A DNA stretch of 64,000 bases from Cyanobium sp. AMD-g (GCF_024346395.1 NZ_JAGQCW010000003.1:186001-250000), one strand, 5' to 3'; shown: positions 40,333-49,531, numbered from the stretch's first letter. The notes: generated by a model not told the origin, from the sequence alone. Program-made: numbers and translations.

Positions 40333-40956
40333 TCAGGCCACCAGGGCCGACCAGGTGAAGGCCAGGCCGATGCCCATCAGCAGGCCGGCGGTGAGGCTCA
40401 GCGCACCGCTGGAAGCGTTCTGACGCCAGCGGCGCACGGCGGTGAGGGCCACCAGCAGCAGCAGGGACTGGCTGACCAGCAGACCGGCCAGATAGAAGCC
40501 GATCGGGGCCGGCTCCCAGCCGATCACGGCGCCGCTGAGGGCGTAGCCGTGCAGCAGGAAGGCGGGCGCCAGCACGGCGGGCGGCAGGCGGCGCGCCAGC
40601 ACCAGGCCGGTGAGGGCCACCGACAGGGCCACCAGCGGCTCGACCCAGCTGAGGCCCGGCAGGGCCAGCCCCAGGGCATTGCCCACCAGGCCGCAGCCCA
40701 GCAGGGCCAGCACCCAGCGGAAGGGATGGACGATGCCCACCAGGCCGATCGCCAGCAGGAACAGCAGGTGGTCGGGCCCGAGGATCGGGTGGGCCAGGCC
40801 GCTCAGCACCCCGGTGAGGGGGCCGGGCTTCAGTCCAGTCAGATCCATCAGGTGGTGCGCCGAGGCCGGGGCGGCCAGCAGCAGGGGCAGGGCGCAGACG
40901 ACGGCGAGGGCGATCGGCAGGAGGCCGCGTCGCTCAGCCAGAGAAGGCAGGTTCAT
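40333..40956 (-). CDS. HupE/UreJ-family transporter under cobalamin riboswitch
   Basis: This 207-residue membrane protein has a signal-like N-terminus, then ASAHHLMDLTG (His pair), and the hallmark HPILGPDHLLFLLAIG (H-P-x-x-G-x-D-H), with six to seven helices. HupE/UreJ proteins transport nickel or cobalt. A cobalamin riboswitch lies directly upstream, which points to cobalt for B12 synthesis. Its last bases are four bases from the nitH stop. A related gene, also with its own riboswitch, is divergent. Confidence 0.88.
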   Translation of the reverse strand: MNLPSLAERRGLLPIALAVVCALPLLLAAPASAHHLMDLTGLKPGPLTGVLSGLAHPILGPDHLLFLLAIGLVGIVHPFRWVLALLGCGLVGNALGLALPGLSWVEPLVALSVALTGLVLARRLPPAVLAPAFLLHGYALSGAVIGWEPAPIGFYLAGLLVSQSLLLLVALTAVRRWRQNASSGALSLTAGLLMGIGLAFTWSALVA

Positions 40957-41000
40957 GGGAAATCTCCGGTCCTCGCCGGCAGGAAATGGGTCGAGTGGGG

Positions 41001-41131
41001 GTGAGCGTTCTGACTGAGGACGCCGGGCCGGGAAGCCTGGTGTCCATCACAGCTGCGGGACAGCGGCGGACTCGGGCAAACCCCTCACCGCCTTTCCTCC
41101 TTGCGTCTTCCCCGTGAAGGGGAGGAACCTC
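41001..41131 (-). promoter_or_regulatory. Cobalamin riboswitch (for the minus-strand HupE/UreJ gene)
   Basis: On the minus strand the B12 box CGCTGTCCCGCAGCTGTGAT is present, followed by a GC-rich stem and the conserved tail GTCAGAACGCTCACC. Upstream is a GGGGAAGACGCAAGGAGGAAAGGCGGTG stretch matching the aptamer core. The end lies 44 bases before the ATG. Boundaries are approximate. It should switch off expression when adenosylcobalamin is plentiful. Confidence 0.9.
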
Positions 41132-41205
41132 CTGCGCGCCATCCTCCCCCCTTCCTGGTCAGAAGGTGCGGTCATCGGGCGGCAACGTCACCGGCTGCGG
41201 TCACA

Positions 41206-41341
41206 ATGGGCGGACGGTTCCCGGAGTTCACCTCCGGGAGGAAACGAGGAAAGTCCGGTGCACGGCAGGGTTTCCCCCGTCGTCATTCCGGCGCTGTCCC
41301 GCAGCTGTGATGGGGTCACCCTCAGCCAGAACGCTCGCCGT
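41206..41341 (+). promoter_or_regulatory. Cobalamin riboswitch (for the plus-strand HupE/UreJ gene)
   Basis: The plus strand has GGAAAGTCCGGTGCACGGCA (aptamer core), the B12 box GCGCTGTCCCGCAGCTGTGA and the tail CAGCCAGAACGCTCGCC. The two riboswitches in this gap are back to back, on opposite strands, about 75 bases apart. The end lies 40 bases before the downstream start codon. Boundaries approximate. Confidence 0.92.
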
Positions 41342-41381
41342 GAACCGTTCCTTCCATCCCCGGCGCGGACCGGGCACCTCG

Positions 41382-41990
41382 ATGACCCACTTCTCCGGCC
41401 TCCGCTCCTGGACCCTTCTGGGGGGCGCTGCCGCCCTCGGTTTCGTGCTGATCGGCCAGCCGGCCCAGGCCCATGGCCTGGCCCACGGCGGCCTCGGCCA
41501 CGGCTTCCTCCACCCCATCACCGGGGTCGACCACCTGCTGCTGCTGATCGGTGTCGGGGCGGCCGCCTCCTATGTGTCGGCCCAGCTGCTGCTCTGGGGC
41601 CTGGCCGGAGCGGTGCTCGGGGGCCTGGCAGGGGCCATGGGCTTCGCCCTGCCCTTCGCCGAGGTGCTGGCCGCCCTGGCGATCTCGGCGGTGGCCCTGC
41701 TGATCCTGCGCTCCCACCGGGATGGCCGCAGCCCCGGGCTGGCCTTCGCCGGCACCCTGGTGGCCGGTGCGGTGGCCCTGCACGCCCTGCTGCACGGCGG
41801 CGAGGCCCCCGTCGATGGCTCGGCCCTGGGCTGGTGGGCGGGCGCCCTGGCGGCCTCGCTGCTGGTCAGCGGTGGCTCCTTCCTGGCGCTGCGCCGGCTG
41901 CCCCTGGTCTGGACTGCCCGTCTGGCCCTGCTGCTGGCCGTGCTCGGCGGCGCCCTGGCCCTGGCACCGGTGGGTCTGCTGGCCCGTTAG
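41382..41990 (+). CDS. Second HupE/UreJ-type transporter under cobalamin riboswitch
   Basis: This 202-residue membrane protein has an N-terminal signal (LGGAAALGFVLIGQPAQAHG), a His-rich segment (HGLAHGGLGHGFLHP), and HPITGVDHLLLLIGVG, the metal-site motif of the HupE/UreJ family. About six helices follow. The start is set by the riboswitch: the ATG at 41382 lies just after it, and longer frames would overlap the RNA. Cobalt uptake is the likely role. It differs markedly from the other copy (40333), so this is not a recent duplication. Confidence 0.85.
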   Translation: MTHFSGLRSWTLLGGAAALGFVLIGQPAQAHGLAHGGLGHGFLHPITGVDHLLLLIGVGAAASYVSAQLLLWGLAGAVLGGLAGAMGFALPFAEVLAALAISAVALLILRSHRDGRSPGLAFAGTLVAGAVALHALLHGGEAPVDGSALGWWAGALAASLLVSGGSFLALRRLPLVWTARLALLLAVLGGALALAPVGLLAR

Positions 41991-42008
41991 GGCATCGGGT
42001 TCGCCCGT

Positions 42009-44069
42009 TCAAGGACCTGGGGATGCTGTCCAGGGCTTTGGATGGGCGATCATGTTTCTGACTCGGGCTCCGATGGCGCTGGCACCGATCTGGCTGGCTT
42101 GATATGTCAAATGATTGCCATCGGCGTAGACAAGTTGTTTGCCGAGATAGGCGCCACAGGACTCCGTTGTTTCGCAGTATAACTTTCTCAACGAAAGGTA
42201 GAAGCTGTTTGGGTTGTTTTGCAGTGCTGTCCTGGAGGCTTTGTCCAGTTCGGCCTGTCCCTTGTTGATGCTGGCGAGAGACTGATTGCAGGAAGCGGGA
42301 GGGAAGGGTCTCCAGGGGCTTCTGACGCAGAAAAGTGGGTTGCTGGTCTTGAGTTCGCCGACGTCATCCAGAAGGAGAAGATAGGCATGCCGCTGCGCCG
42401 TCTTCAGGGCCAATCGTTGAAGCGCTTCAGCCTGATGGGGAAAACGACGCTTCTCTTCCCAGCGATGGCCAACGATGAGCAGGTCACCCGCCTGCACAAC
42501 CTTGGCCAGCATCCCATCGACCAGGTCCACATAATCGGCGCAGTTGACAAGGCCTGAGAGTTCATGAATGCCGATATCACGCTTGTCGATCACACCGCAG
42601 GCCCAGCCCACATTGAAGTTCCTCACATCCATCTCGGGAAGGGCCCTGACGATCGCGTTGACATAGTGCCCGGCATGGGAGTCGCCCAGGATGATCACCT
42701 TCGGCGTCCCGTTGCTGCTGGCTCCGTTTCCTAGGCAGCGATCGAACAGTTCCCGTGTCACGTGGCTCCCGGCAGAGCACATGGACTGTTGGTCCTGGCC
42801 CGGTTTGGCCTCAGCTGTGTCGCGGTTATTGGTGAACAGTGAGGGCGAATAACGGCGATCCAGCGACAGGAATTCCGCCGCATTGGCCATTCCGGCCATC
42901 AGTCCGGTCGCCCCCAGCAGGGCCGCGCCGGCATAGGCGATGGTCGCCCAGGCCCGCTTCGACCAGCGCGCGCGGCGCAGGGGCCGCTCCAGCCATCGAT
43001 GGCTGGCGATCGCCAGGGCCAGCATCAGGGCCAGCTGGAACGGGGCCGTCCAGATGTGGATCCCGATCGTCCATCGGCTCAGGCAGAGGACCGTCCAGTG
43101 CCAGAGGTAGAGCGAATAGGAGATCAGGCCCAGGTTCACCAGCGCCGGTCGGCAGAGCAGGGCCTGGCCGGCCGTATCGGCCCGCAGGCTGGCGATCAGC
43201 AGGCAGCTCAGTAGAACCACGATCGTGGTGACCCGCACGGTGGTGTAAGGGAGGTGGGCGCTGAACAGGGTCGCCACCAGGAGGCCCAGCACCGGCAAGG
43301 GGGGGAGGCGCTGGAGCAGAGCCTTCAGGCGGGCATGCTTGAGCAGAAGAAAGATCAGGCAGCCGGCTGCGAGTTCCCAGAAGCGGGCTGGCATCAGGTA
43401 GAAGGCGCTGGCCGGCTGTTCGTGGCCGTTCAGCCAGTGGAACGCCAGCCAGGAGATCAGGGCCAGCGGGGCGATGAGCAGGAAAAGCTTCCTGTGGCCC
43501 CCGATCCTGGCCCTGCCGAAGCCGCTGAACCAGATGAGGAATGGAAAAGCCAGGTAAAACTGCTCCTCCACGCCAAGCGACCAGGTATGGGTGAAGATGT
43601 TGAGGTCGGTGGATTCGGCGAAGTAATCGACGGCTTGTTGCAGCAGAAAGAGGTTGGACAGGCCAAACAGCGACGCTGTACCGGTCCGCAGTGAAACGCC
43701 CGGATCCGGATCGAAGAGACAGATCAGAAAGGCGCTGATGAGCACGAAGACGATCAGTGCCGGCAGCAGCCTCTTCACCCTCCTGGCATAGAACCCCAGA
43801 AAGAAGTCGGCGAACGATTCCTTGGCGTGGGTGGCCAGGGAGGAGGTGATCACAAATCCTGAGATCACGAAGAAGATATCGACGCCCAGATAGCCACTTG
43901 GCAGTAAACGGTCGTTGAAATGGTTGATGATCACGGCGATGATCGCCACGGCCCTCAGGCCATCAATGTCCGGTCGGTAACGGCTGGCGGTTTTCTCTTC
44001 TGGCCGAGATGTCTCGCTGGCACTCACCATTCCCGCTTGAAGAGAATTCATGCATGAAGAGTGTTGCAT
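42009..44069 (-). CDS. Acyltransferase-3/SGNH fusion (OafA-like O-acetyltransferase)
   Basis: This 686-residue protein has an acyltransferase-3 domain (residues about 30-390, ten helices; YRPDIDGLRAVAIIAVIINHF, GYLGVDIFFVISGFVI, RRVKRLLPAL, THTWSLGVEEQFYL) and a C-terminal SGNH domain (VIILGDSHAGHYVN with Ser, and ADGNHLTYQA with the Asp-x-x-His pair). Such proteins O-acetylate surface polysaccharide or peptidoglycan. There are three closely spaced ATG codons (44069, 44051, 44030), none with a good ribosome site. GC is lower than its neighbours, which hints at transfer, as is usual for surface polysaccharide genes. Confidence 0.88.
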   Translation of the reverse strand: MQHSSCMNSLQAGMVSASETSRPEEKTASRYRPDIDGLRAVAIIAVIINHFNDRLLPSGYLGVDIFFVISGFVITSSLATHAKESFADFFLGFYARRVKRLLPALIVFVLISAFLICLFDPDPGVSLRTGTASLFGLSNLFLLQQAVDYFAESTDLNIFTHTWSLGVEEQFYLAFPFLIWFSGFGRARIGGHRKLFLLIAPLALISWLAFHWLNGHEQPASAFYLMPARFWELAAGCLIFLLLKHARLKALLQRLPPLPVLGLLVATLFSAHLPYTTVRVTTIVVLLSCLLIASLRADTAGQALLCRPALVNLGLISYSLYLWHWTVLCLSRWTIGIHIWTAPFQLALMLALAIASHRWLERPLRRARWSKRAWATIAYAGAALLGATGLMAGMANAAEFLSLDRRYSPSLFTNNRDTAEAKPGQDQQSMCSAGSHVTRELFDRCLGNGASSNGTPKVIILGDSHAGHYVNAIVRALPEMDVRNFNVGWACGVIDKRDIGIHELSGLVNCADYVDLVDGMLAKVVQAGDLLIVGHRWEEKRRFPHQAEALQRLALKTAQRHAYLLLLDDVGELKTSNPLFCVRSPWRPFPPASCNQSLASINKGQAELDKASRTALQNNPNSFYLSLRKLYCETTESCGAYLGKQLVYADGNHLTYQASQIGASAIGARVRNMIAHPKPWTASPGP

Positions 44070-44089
44070 GAAGGTTCTGGGCGTTGGCT

Positions 44090-45076
44090 TCAGCCCTGGG
44101 CGGTCAGCTCCGCCGCCATGTCCAGCGCCCCCTGGCAGGCATCGCCGGCGGCCCCCGCCAGCCGGCTGCCCGGCAGGGCCAGGGCCAGGCTCCGGCTGAA
44201 GGGGCGTCGCAACTGTTCCAGGTGGCTCAGCGCCCCGCCCATCGGGCACACCGCCGGCCCCAGCAGACCCAGGCCCCGGGCCACCCCCGCCGCCATGGCC
44301 GCAAGCGCCCCGGCGTTGCGCTCCATCACCGCGATGGCCTCCGCGTCTCCTGCCCTGGCTTGCTGATCGACCACCGGCGCCAGCCGGGCGAAGCCGGCGG
44401 GGCCGAAGCTGGCCGCCACCACCAGCGCCTTGAGCCGCTGCGCTGAACCTGGATCGTCCGGGTCCAGATCCAGGGCCTCCCACAGGGCCCGCCGCAGGGT
44501 TGTCTCGGGGAGCCGGCCATCGCTCATCTGCAGGCTGAGGGCCAGGCCGTCGCGGCCGATGTCCATGGCGGAGCCGGCCCCATCCAGCAGCCAGCCCCAG
44601 CCGGCGCAGCGGTGCTCGCGGCCCTTGCCATCGCGGCCGACGGCGATCGTGCCGGTGCCGCTGATCACGACGATGCCGGGGCCGGCAGGGAAGGCCCCGC
44701 GCAGGGCGGTGCGCTCATCGCCGGTGACCACCATCCGCTCCGGAGCCAGCCCCAGGGCGGCGCCTGCCAGGGCCTGCCCCTGGCCCTGCACCGCCGTGCC
44801 CTGCTCGATGCCGCTGGCCCCCACGGCGGCCGCCACTAGCACGGCCGTGCCGGCGGGCTCGCCGGCGTCGACGAGATGGGCCCGGGCCCGCACCAGGCTT
44901 TCGCGCAGGGCGGCCCCGAAACGTTCGGGACCCTTGGGGGCGGCCAGATGGCACACGCCAGGGCCGTCCCCTTCCCCGACCACCGGGCCCACCCCCGGCG
45001 GGAGGCCATCGCCCACCAGCGCCAGGCGGCAGGTGGTGTGGGTCTGACCGGCGTCGAAGCCGGCGATCAGTCGCAT
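44090..45076 (-). CDS. BadF/NAGK-type sugar kinase
   Basis: This 328-residue actin-fold ATPase resembles N-acetylglucosamine kinases: IAGFDAGQTHTTCRLAL (phosphate 1), VTGDERTALRGAF, VVISGTGTIAVGRDGKG (phosphate 2), RCAGWGWLLDGAGSAMDIGRDGL and VCPMGGALSHLEQLRRPF near the end. Such kinases phosphorylate amino sugars from cell wall turnover. It overlaps the ictB stop by ten bases and lies in a minus-strand run with ictB, trmB and the FIST gene. Confidence 0.85.
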   Translation of the reverse strand: MRLIAGFDAGQTHTTCRLALVGDGLPPGVGPVVGEGDGPGVCHLAAPKGPERFGAALRESLVRARAHLVDAGEPAGTAVLVAAAVGASGIEQGTAVQGQGQALAGAALGLAPERMVVTGDERTALRGAFPAGPGIVVISGTGTIAVGRDGKGREHRCAGWGWLLDGAGSAMDIGRDGLALSLQMSDGRLPETTLRRALWEALDLDPDDPGSAQRLKALVVAASFGPAGFARLAPVVDQQARAGDAEAIAVMERNAGALAAMAAGVARGLGLLGPAVCPMGGALSHLEQLRRPFSRSLALALPGSRLAGAAGDACQGALDMAAELTAQG

Positions 45077-46383
45077 GGCACCGGATCCGCCGCCGCGGCG
45101 GCGAGGGTGGCCAGGCTGAACAGGGCGATCAGCTGCACCTCCGGCCGGAAGAAGATCGTGTCGGTGAGGCCCTGCACCCCCAGGCCGGCGAACACGGCCA
45201 CCGCCGCCAGGCAGGGCAGGGCCAGGGGGGCACTGCTGCGCCACTGGCCCAGGCCCACCTTCACGGCGCTCAGCAGCAGGCCCAGGCCCGCCAGCAGCCC
45301 CGGAATGCCGGCCTCCACCAGCAGCTCCAGGGGGATGGAGTAGGCGCTGAGGGCGTTGAACTTGGGCTGCTGGTACAGGGGATAGATGAGGTTGAAGGCG
45401 CTGTTGCCGGGGCCGATGCCGATCCAGGGGCGGTCCTGGATCATCGCCAGGGCGGAGGTCCAGACGTTCATGCGGAAGTTGTTGGAGCTGTCCTCCCGGC
45501 CGGCCAGCAGGCTCATCACCCGCACCCGCAGGGGCTCCACCTGGGTGACCAGCAGCACCAGCGCCACGGTGGCGCCCACCAGGAGCAGCAGGGGGAACAG
45601 GCGCCGCCACAACGGCGGCCAGTCGCGGGTCTGGCGCAGCACCAGCAGCAGGGCCAGCAGGCCGAGGGAGGCCACCATGCCCATCCAGGCGCCGCGGCTG
45701 TAGGTGAGCACCAGGGCCACCAGGCCCAGCACCAGGCTGGCCAGGGCGAACAGGCGCCGGCCCCGGCCCTGCCAGCGCAGCAGCGCCACCACGGCCAGGG
45801 GCAGGATCGGCAGCAGGTAGCCGCCCAGCAGGTTGGGGTTCTCCAGGGTGCTGTAGATGCGCACCGTGCCTTCGGCCACCGAGTTGTTGTCCGACCAGCG
45901 GGCCAGGGCGCCGGGGGCCTCGTAGAGCTGGCGGATGCCGATCACGCTGGTGATCAGTTCACCGGCCAGCAGGGCGCCCACCAGCCGGTCCCACCACACC
46001 GGGGCGGTGGCCAGCAGCTGGCGCATCAGGGCGTAGACGCTCAGGTAGCTGAGCAGCTTGACCAGCCCCACCAGGGCGGCCTTCGGCACGGGCGAGAAGC
46101 CGGTGGCCACCACGGCCACCGCGATCACCAGCAGCAGCCAGAGGTTGATGGCGCCGAGGCGGCCCGGCGGGGTGCGCAGGGCCCACACCACCCAGAGCAG
46201 GGCGGAGGCGGCGATCAGCAGGCTCAGGCCCGAGCGGGTCACCAGGGGCAGGCCGGCCAGCAGGGCGCAGAGGATCCAGCCCGCCACCAGGGGCAGATGG
46301 GCGCCGAGCCGGCCGGCGGGAAGCCCGGCCAGCAGCCCCTGCCAGCGCAGCAGCAGGGGCACGGGAGCTGGGGCAGGCACCAT
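45067..46383 (-). CDS. ictB: IctB-family membrane protein (O-antigen ligase-like)
   Basis: This 438-residue protein has about ten or more helices and matches IctB, once proposed as a bicarbonate transporter in Synechococcus and now placed in the O-antigen ligase/polymerase superfamily. Markers are TGFSPVPKAALVGLVKLLSYL, YSTLENPNLLGGYLLPI, LTYSRGAWMGM and WIGIGPGNSAFNLIYPLYQQPKFNALSAYS. The ATG overlaps the trmB stop (TGATG); a TTG one codon before is also possible. Function in carbon supply is debated. Confidence 0.88.
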   Translation of the reverse strand: MVPAPAPVPLLLRWQGLLAGLPAGRLGAHLPLVAGWILCALLAGLPLVTRSGLSLLIAASALLWVVWALRTPPGRLGAINLWLLLVIAVAVVATGFSPVPKAALVGLVKLLSYLSVYALMRQLLATAPVWWDRLVGALLAGELITSVIGIRQLYEAPGALARWSDNNSVAEGTVRIYSTLENPNLLGGYLLPILPLAVVALLRWQGRGRRLFALASLVLGLVALVLTYSRGAWMGMVASLGLLALLLVLRQTRDWPPLWRRLFPLLLLVGATVALVLLVTQVEPLRVRVMSLLAGREDSSNNFRMNVWTSALAMIQDRPWIGIGPGNSAFNLIYPLYQQPKFNALSAYSIPLELLVEAGIPGLLAGLGLLLSAVKVGLGQWRSSAPLALPCLAAVAVFAGLGVQGLTDTIFFRPEVQLIALFSLATLAAAAADPVPCD

Positions 46384-47099
46384 CAATCCGCTTCAGCGTC
46401 GAGGCGATTATCGGTGCCGCTGGCGGTGGGCCCCAGCTGGGCTTCCAGATCGGCCAGCGGCGGCAGGGGGGCTGAGCTGCGGCGGTAGAGGCTGCGGTGC
46501 ACCGGCAGGCCCCCCGCCAGCACCTGGCCTTCCCGTTCGGTGGCCACCGGCAGGGGATTCACCTCGGGGCCGCACTCCTCGGGCCCGGCCAGCTCGAAGG
46601 CGCCGCTGGCCTCCACCAGCTGCCGCATCGGGGCGATCAGGGCTTCCACATCGCTCTGCAGAAACAGGGTCCGGCCGGGGGCCAGGGCCGCGGCGATCGC
46701 CAGCAGCAGGGCGGGCTGCAGCACCCGGCGCTTGCGGTGGCGCAGCTTGAACCAGGGATCGGGGAACTGCAGCGTGACGAGCTCCAGCTGCCCGGCCGGA
46801 AGCGGCTCCAGCCACTCCGGCAGGTTCACATTGGCGTTGCCGTAGAGGAAGCGCAGGTTGGTCAGCCCGTCCCGGCGGCGGTCGTCCTCGGCGGCCTCCA
46901 CCAGGGGCCGGCGGATCTCCAGGCCCAGGTGGTTGCGCTGCGGCGCCAGGGGGGCCATGGCCAGCAGGAAGCGGCCCCGGGCCGAGCCGATATCCAGATG
47001 CAGGGGCAGGCAGGGATCGGCGAACAGCTCGATCAGCGGCGGCAGGGGCCGGGCCAGCTGGTGGATCCGGCTGAGCGGGTTGACGTGCTGGCGCACCAT
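46383..47099 (-). CDS. trmB: tRNA (guanine-N7)-methyltransferase
   Basis: This 238-residue class I SAM enzyme methylates G46 of tRNA. Motifs: LHLDIGSARGRFLLAMA (SAM), NHLGLEIRRPLVEAA, LRFLYGNAN, and LVTLQFPDPWFKLRHRKRRVLQPALL, with the family's (F/Y)PDPW-x-K-x-x-H-x-K-R-R. The end region has the usual ERE-like block (VATEREGQVLAGG). It overlaps the FIST gene stop and ictB start by short overlaps, forming one unit. Confidence 0.95.
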   Translation of the reverse strand: MVRQHVNPLSRIHQLARPLPPLIELFADPCLPLHLDIGSARGRFLLAMAPLAPQRNHLGLEIRRPLVEAAEDDRRRDGLTNLRFLYGNANVNLPEWLEPLPAGQLELVTLQFPDPWFKLRHRKRRVLQPALLLAIAAALAPGRTLFLQSDVEALIAPMRQLVEASGAFELAGPEECGPEVNPLPVATEREGQVLAGGLPVHRSLYRRSSAPLPPLADLEAQLGPTASGTDNRLDAEAD

Positions 47100-48424
47100 C
47101 AGAGCGGCGCGGCGCTGCCCCCGGGCGGCTCGTTCGGCACCAGGAACCCCCAGCTGGCGGTGTAGCCGTGCAGGTGGGTGGTGCCGCCCACCGGGCCGAT
47201 CTCGCCGTTGCAGAACAGGCCGGCGATCGGCACGGTGCCGAACACCTCCCGGCAGAGGCTCACGTCGCCGTCGACCTCGCCGTAGAGGCCTTCGCCGCGC
47301 CCCAGGCAGGCGAACAGGAAGGCGGCCAGGGGCTCGCTGCGGCGCCGCGACTGGCCGGCCAGCAGCTGGCGGGATTCATCGCGGGAGGCATCGGCGTCGC
47401 GGAGCTGGAACTGCACCTTCTGGCCGACGCGCATGCGTTCGCCCACCGCCACGGCGCCGTTGCGGGGATCGACGCCGATCAGGTTGCGCACCAGGAAGGA
47501 GCCCGGCGCCTCTGCCACGGGGGTGAGGTCGGCGCTGGGAAGGCTGAAATCGCTGCGGCCGACGCCGAGGAACAGGGAGTGCTTCACCTGCTCCCGCTCG
47601 GCCGGGGTGAGGTCGGTGAGGATCGACTGCAACGCCGCCACGGGGCTGTTGCGGGTGCTGCCGCAGCTCACCTCGATCACCACGTTGCGCTGGGCCTGCT
47701 CCACCTCCAGCACCGGGCCGATGGGGCGGCAGCCCTGGGCCACCAGCGGATCGAGCCGCCAGGAGCCGCTGATCAGGCAGCCCACCGCACCGGTGCGGAC
47801 GGTGTCGGCGGGGTCCGTGTTGCCGCGACCCGTGTCGCCACTGCTGAAAAGCAGCGAGCCGTGGGCGGCGCTGTGGGGGCCGGCGATGCCGCCCACCTTG
47901 GTGGTGTTGGGGTAGGCGTAATCCAGGCCGCTGATCAGGTCGTTGATCGCCGTGCCGGTGGGATCGAGCAGCAGCAGCATCGACTGGCCCTCCTCCAGCT
48001 CGGCCCCCACCCGCTCGCGCCAGGGCTCGGCCGGGCCATCAAGGTCGGGCAGGGAGGTGGTGTCGATGGCGAAGGGGCGCAGGCTGGCGCCCGGGAGCCG
48101 CAGCAGGGTGACGGCCAGGGCCGGCTGGTGCTCGATTTCATGGGGCGCGCCGGCCGGATCGGTGCCCACCACGCCGCCGCCGACGCAGCCCAGCCAGTGG
48201 GCGGCGCTGAGCTTCTGCTGCAGCAGGGGCAGCAGGCGGGGCAGGTCGCTGGCGTAGCTGGCGGAGGCGAACACCAGGGCCAGGTCGGCCTCCGGTGCAC
48301 CGCGGAGCTGCTCGAACACCTGGTTGACCGCGTCCTGGAGCGAGCTGTCCCGGCCGAGGGCGGTGCGGCACCAGGGGCCGCCGGGACGGCGTTGCAACCA
48401 GGGAAAGGAGGGGAGGGAACCCAT
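47099..48424 (-). CDS. FIST domain protein
   Basis: This 441-residue protein has FIST N and C domains, which in other proteins sense small ligands such as amino acids. FIST_N: WLGCVGGGVVGT and RPFAIDTTSLPDLD; later VGGIAGPHSAAHGSLLFSSGD; FIST_C near the end: AAFLFACLGRGEGLYG, VPIAGLFCNGEIGPVGGTTHLHGYTASWGFL. The ATG at 48424 is used (a TTG codon precedes it). No output domain is fused. It is the first gene of the run with trmB, ictB and the kinase. Confidence 0.88.
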   Translation of the reverse strand: MGSLPSFPWLQRRPGGPWCRTALGRDSSLQDAVNQVFEQLRGAPEADLALVFASASYASDLPRLLPLLQQKLSAAHWLGCVGGGVVGTDPAGAPHEIEHQPALAVTLLRLPGASLRPFAIDTTSLPDLDGPAEPWRERVGAELEEGQSMLLLLDPTGTAINDLISGLDYAYPNTTKVGGIAGPHSAAHGSLLFSSGDTGRGNTDPADTVRTGAVGCLISGSWRLDPLVAQGCRPIGPVLEVEQAQRNVVIEVSCGSTRNSPVAALQSILTDLTPAEREQVKHSLFLGVGRSDFSLPSADLTPVAEAPGSFLVRNLIGVDPRNGAVAVGERMRVGQKVQFQLRDADASRDESRQLLAGQSRRRSEPLAAFLFACLGRGEGLYGEVDGDVSLCREVFGTVPIAGLFCNGEIGPVGGTTHLHGYTASWGFLVPNEPPGGSAAPL

Positions 48425-48484
48425 CAACGGACCCTATCGCCTGGGGGGCACACGGATAATGGCGCCTTACCGAACCGAGCGGAC

Positions 48485-49102
48485 GTGCCGGAACAGCTCT
48501 ATCGCTCCCTGGTCTGGCTCGACGTGCGGCTGGGAATGCTGTTCGCCGTGGGGCTGCCGCTGGTGCTGCTCCTCTGGGCGGCCCTCCGCAAGGAGCAGGC
48601 CCTGGTGCGCCTGATGGGCCTCTATTGGAAGGTGGCCAGCCTGCAGCTGATCGCCCTGCTGCTGCTCACGGGCAACCGCCCCACCGGCTTCCTGCTGCTG
48701 GTGGTGGCACCGCTGCTGGTGGTGGTGAGCCTGTGGTTCTGGGTGGATCTCAACGAGGAACTGGCCGACATGCCCCCCTGGCGGGCCCTGCCCCTCACCG
48801 TGCGCATCTGGCGCTGGAGCCTGACGCTGCTGTCCCTGGGCGCGGCGAGCCTGGCCGTCACCGCCCTGCCCTGCATGGGCGGCGCCGGCGCCACCCTGCG
48901 CCTCTGCCGGGCCTGGCAGGAGGCGCCCCAGGGGCTGCACGGTGTGGTGGCCAAGGTGTTCGCCTTCGTCTTCGGCGGCGCGTGGACGACGGGGGTGGCC
49001 GCCTTCGTGGGCTACGCGGCCCTGGTGGCCTACGCCGTGGGGCTGCTGCAGTGGCTGGTGGTGCGCCTGCCGCGGCTGGGCCGGGTGGCCGGCGAGTTCT
49101 GA
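48485..49102 (+). CDS. DUF3177 family membrane protein
   Basis: This 205-residue protein has about five hydrophobic helices and matches the cyanobacterial DUF3177 family: LYRSLVWLDVRLGMLFAVGLPLVLLLWA, GLYWKVASLQLIALLLLTGNRPTGFLLLVVAPLL and the (C)-x-G-G-A-G-x-x-L-R-x-C region (PCMGGAGATLRLCRAWQEAPQG), with two conserved Cys. The start is a GTG just past the divergent FIST gene. Function unknown, likely in the thylakoid or plasma membrane. Confidence 0.8.
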   Translation: MPEQLYRSLVWLDVRLGMLFAVGLPLVLLLWAALRKEQALVRLMGLYWKVASLQLIALLLLTGNRPTGFLLLVVAPLLVVVSLWFWVDLNEELADMPPWRALPLTVRIWRWSLTLLSLGAASLAVTALPCMGGAGATLRLCRAWQEAPQGLHGVVAKVFAFVFGGAWTTGVAAFVGYAALVAYAVGLLQWLVVRLPRLGRVAGEF

Positions 49103-49106
49103 CGCC

Positions 49107-49448
49107 ATGACCGACGCCGCCTCACCCTCCGTTGCCGCCCTGCTGGCGGGGCTGGAGGAGATCAGCCGCCAGCGCCCCGACCGGGTGCTGCGCCTGGTGG
49201 GCACCCTGACGGCCCAGGGGGAGGACGAGCCGTTCGAACTGCTGATCTTCCGGGGCTTCTCCAGCAGCATCACCCACCCCACCGCCTTCGACCCCGACCA
49301 GCCGGCCCTGCCCGAATCGGCCCGCATCACGGCGGCCGAATTGCTGGCCGGACCCCTCAACCCCAGCGACGAGCGGCGCCTGGCGGGACCGCTGCCGGCG
49401 GAGACGTTCCTGGATCCGGGGGCCTGGGAGGGGCGGCCAGGGTCCTGA
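49107..49448 (+). CDS. Small cyanobacterial protein (DUF7734-like)
   Basis: This 113-residue protein has the conserved core ELLIFRGFSSSITHPTAFDPDQPALPESARI, which is characteristic of a small family seen in cyanobacteria and plastid-bearing plants (named DUF7734 in recent annotation; I match this from memory). It is soluble and acidic. It follows the DUF3177 gene by four bases and is probably co-transcribed with it. Function unknown. Confidence 0.7.
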   Translation: MTDAASPSVAALLAGLEEISRQRPDRVLRLVGTLTAQGEDEPFELLIFRGFSSSITHPTAFDPDQPALPESARITAAELLAGPLNPSDERRLAGPLPAETFLDPGAWEGRPGS

Positions 49449-49531
49449 TCGGAATGGCCAGGAGCTCCGGCCGGGAAACAGAGGATCCTGCTGATTTCCG
49501 TAGAGTCCCCGGCGGTGCGTGCCCGCGTCCG

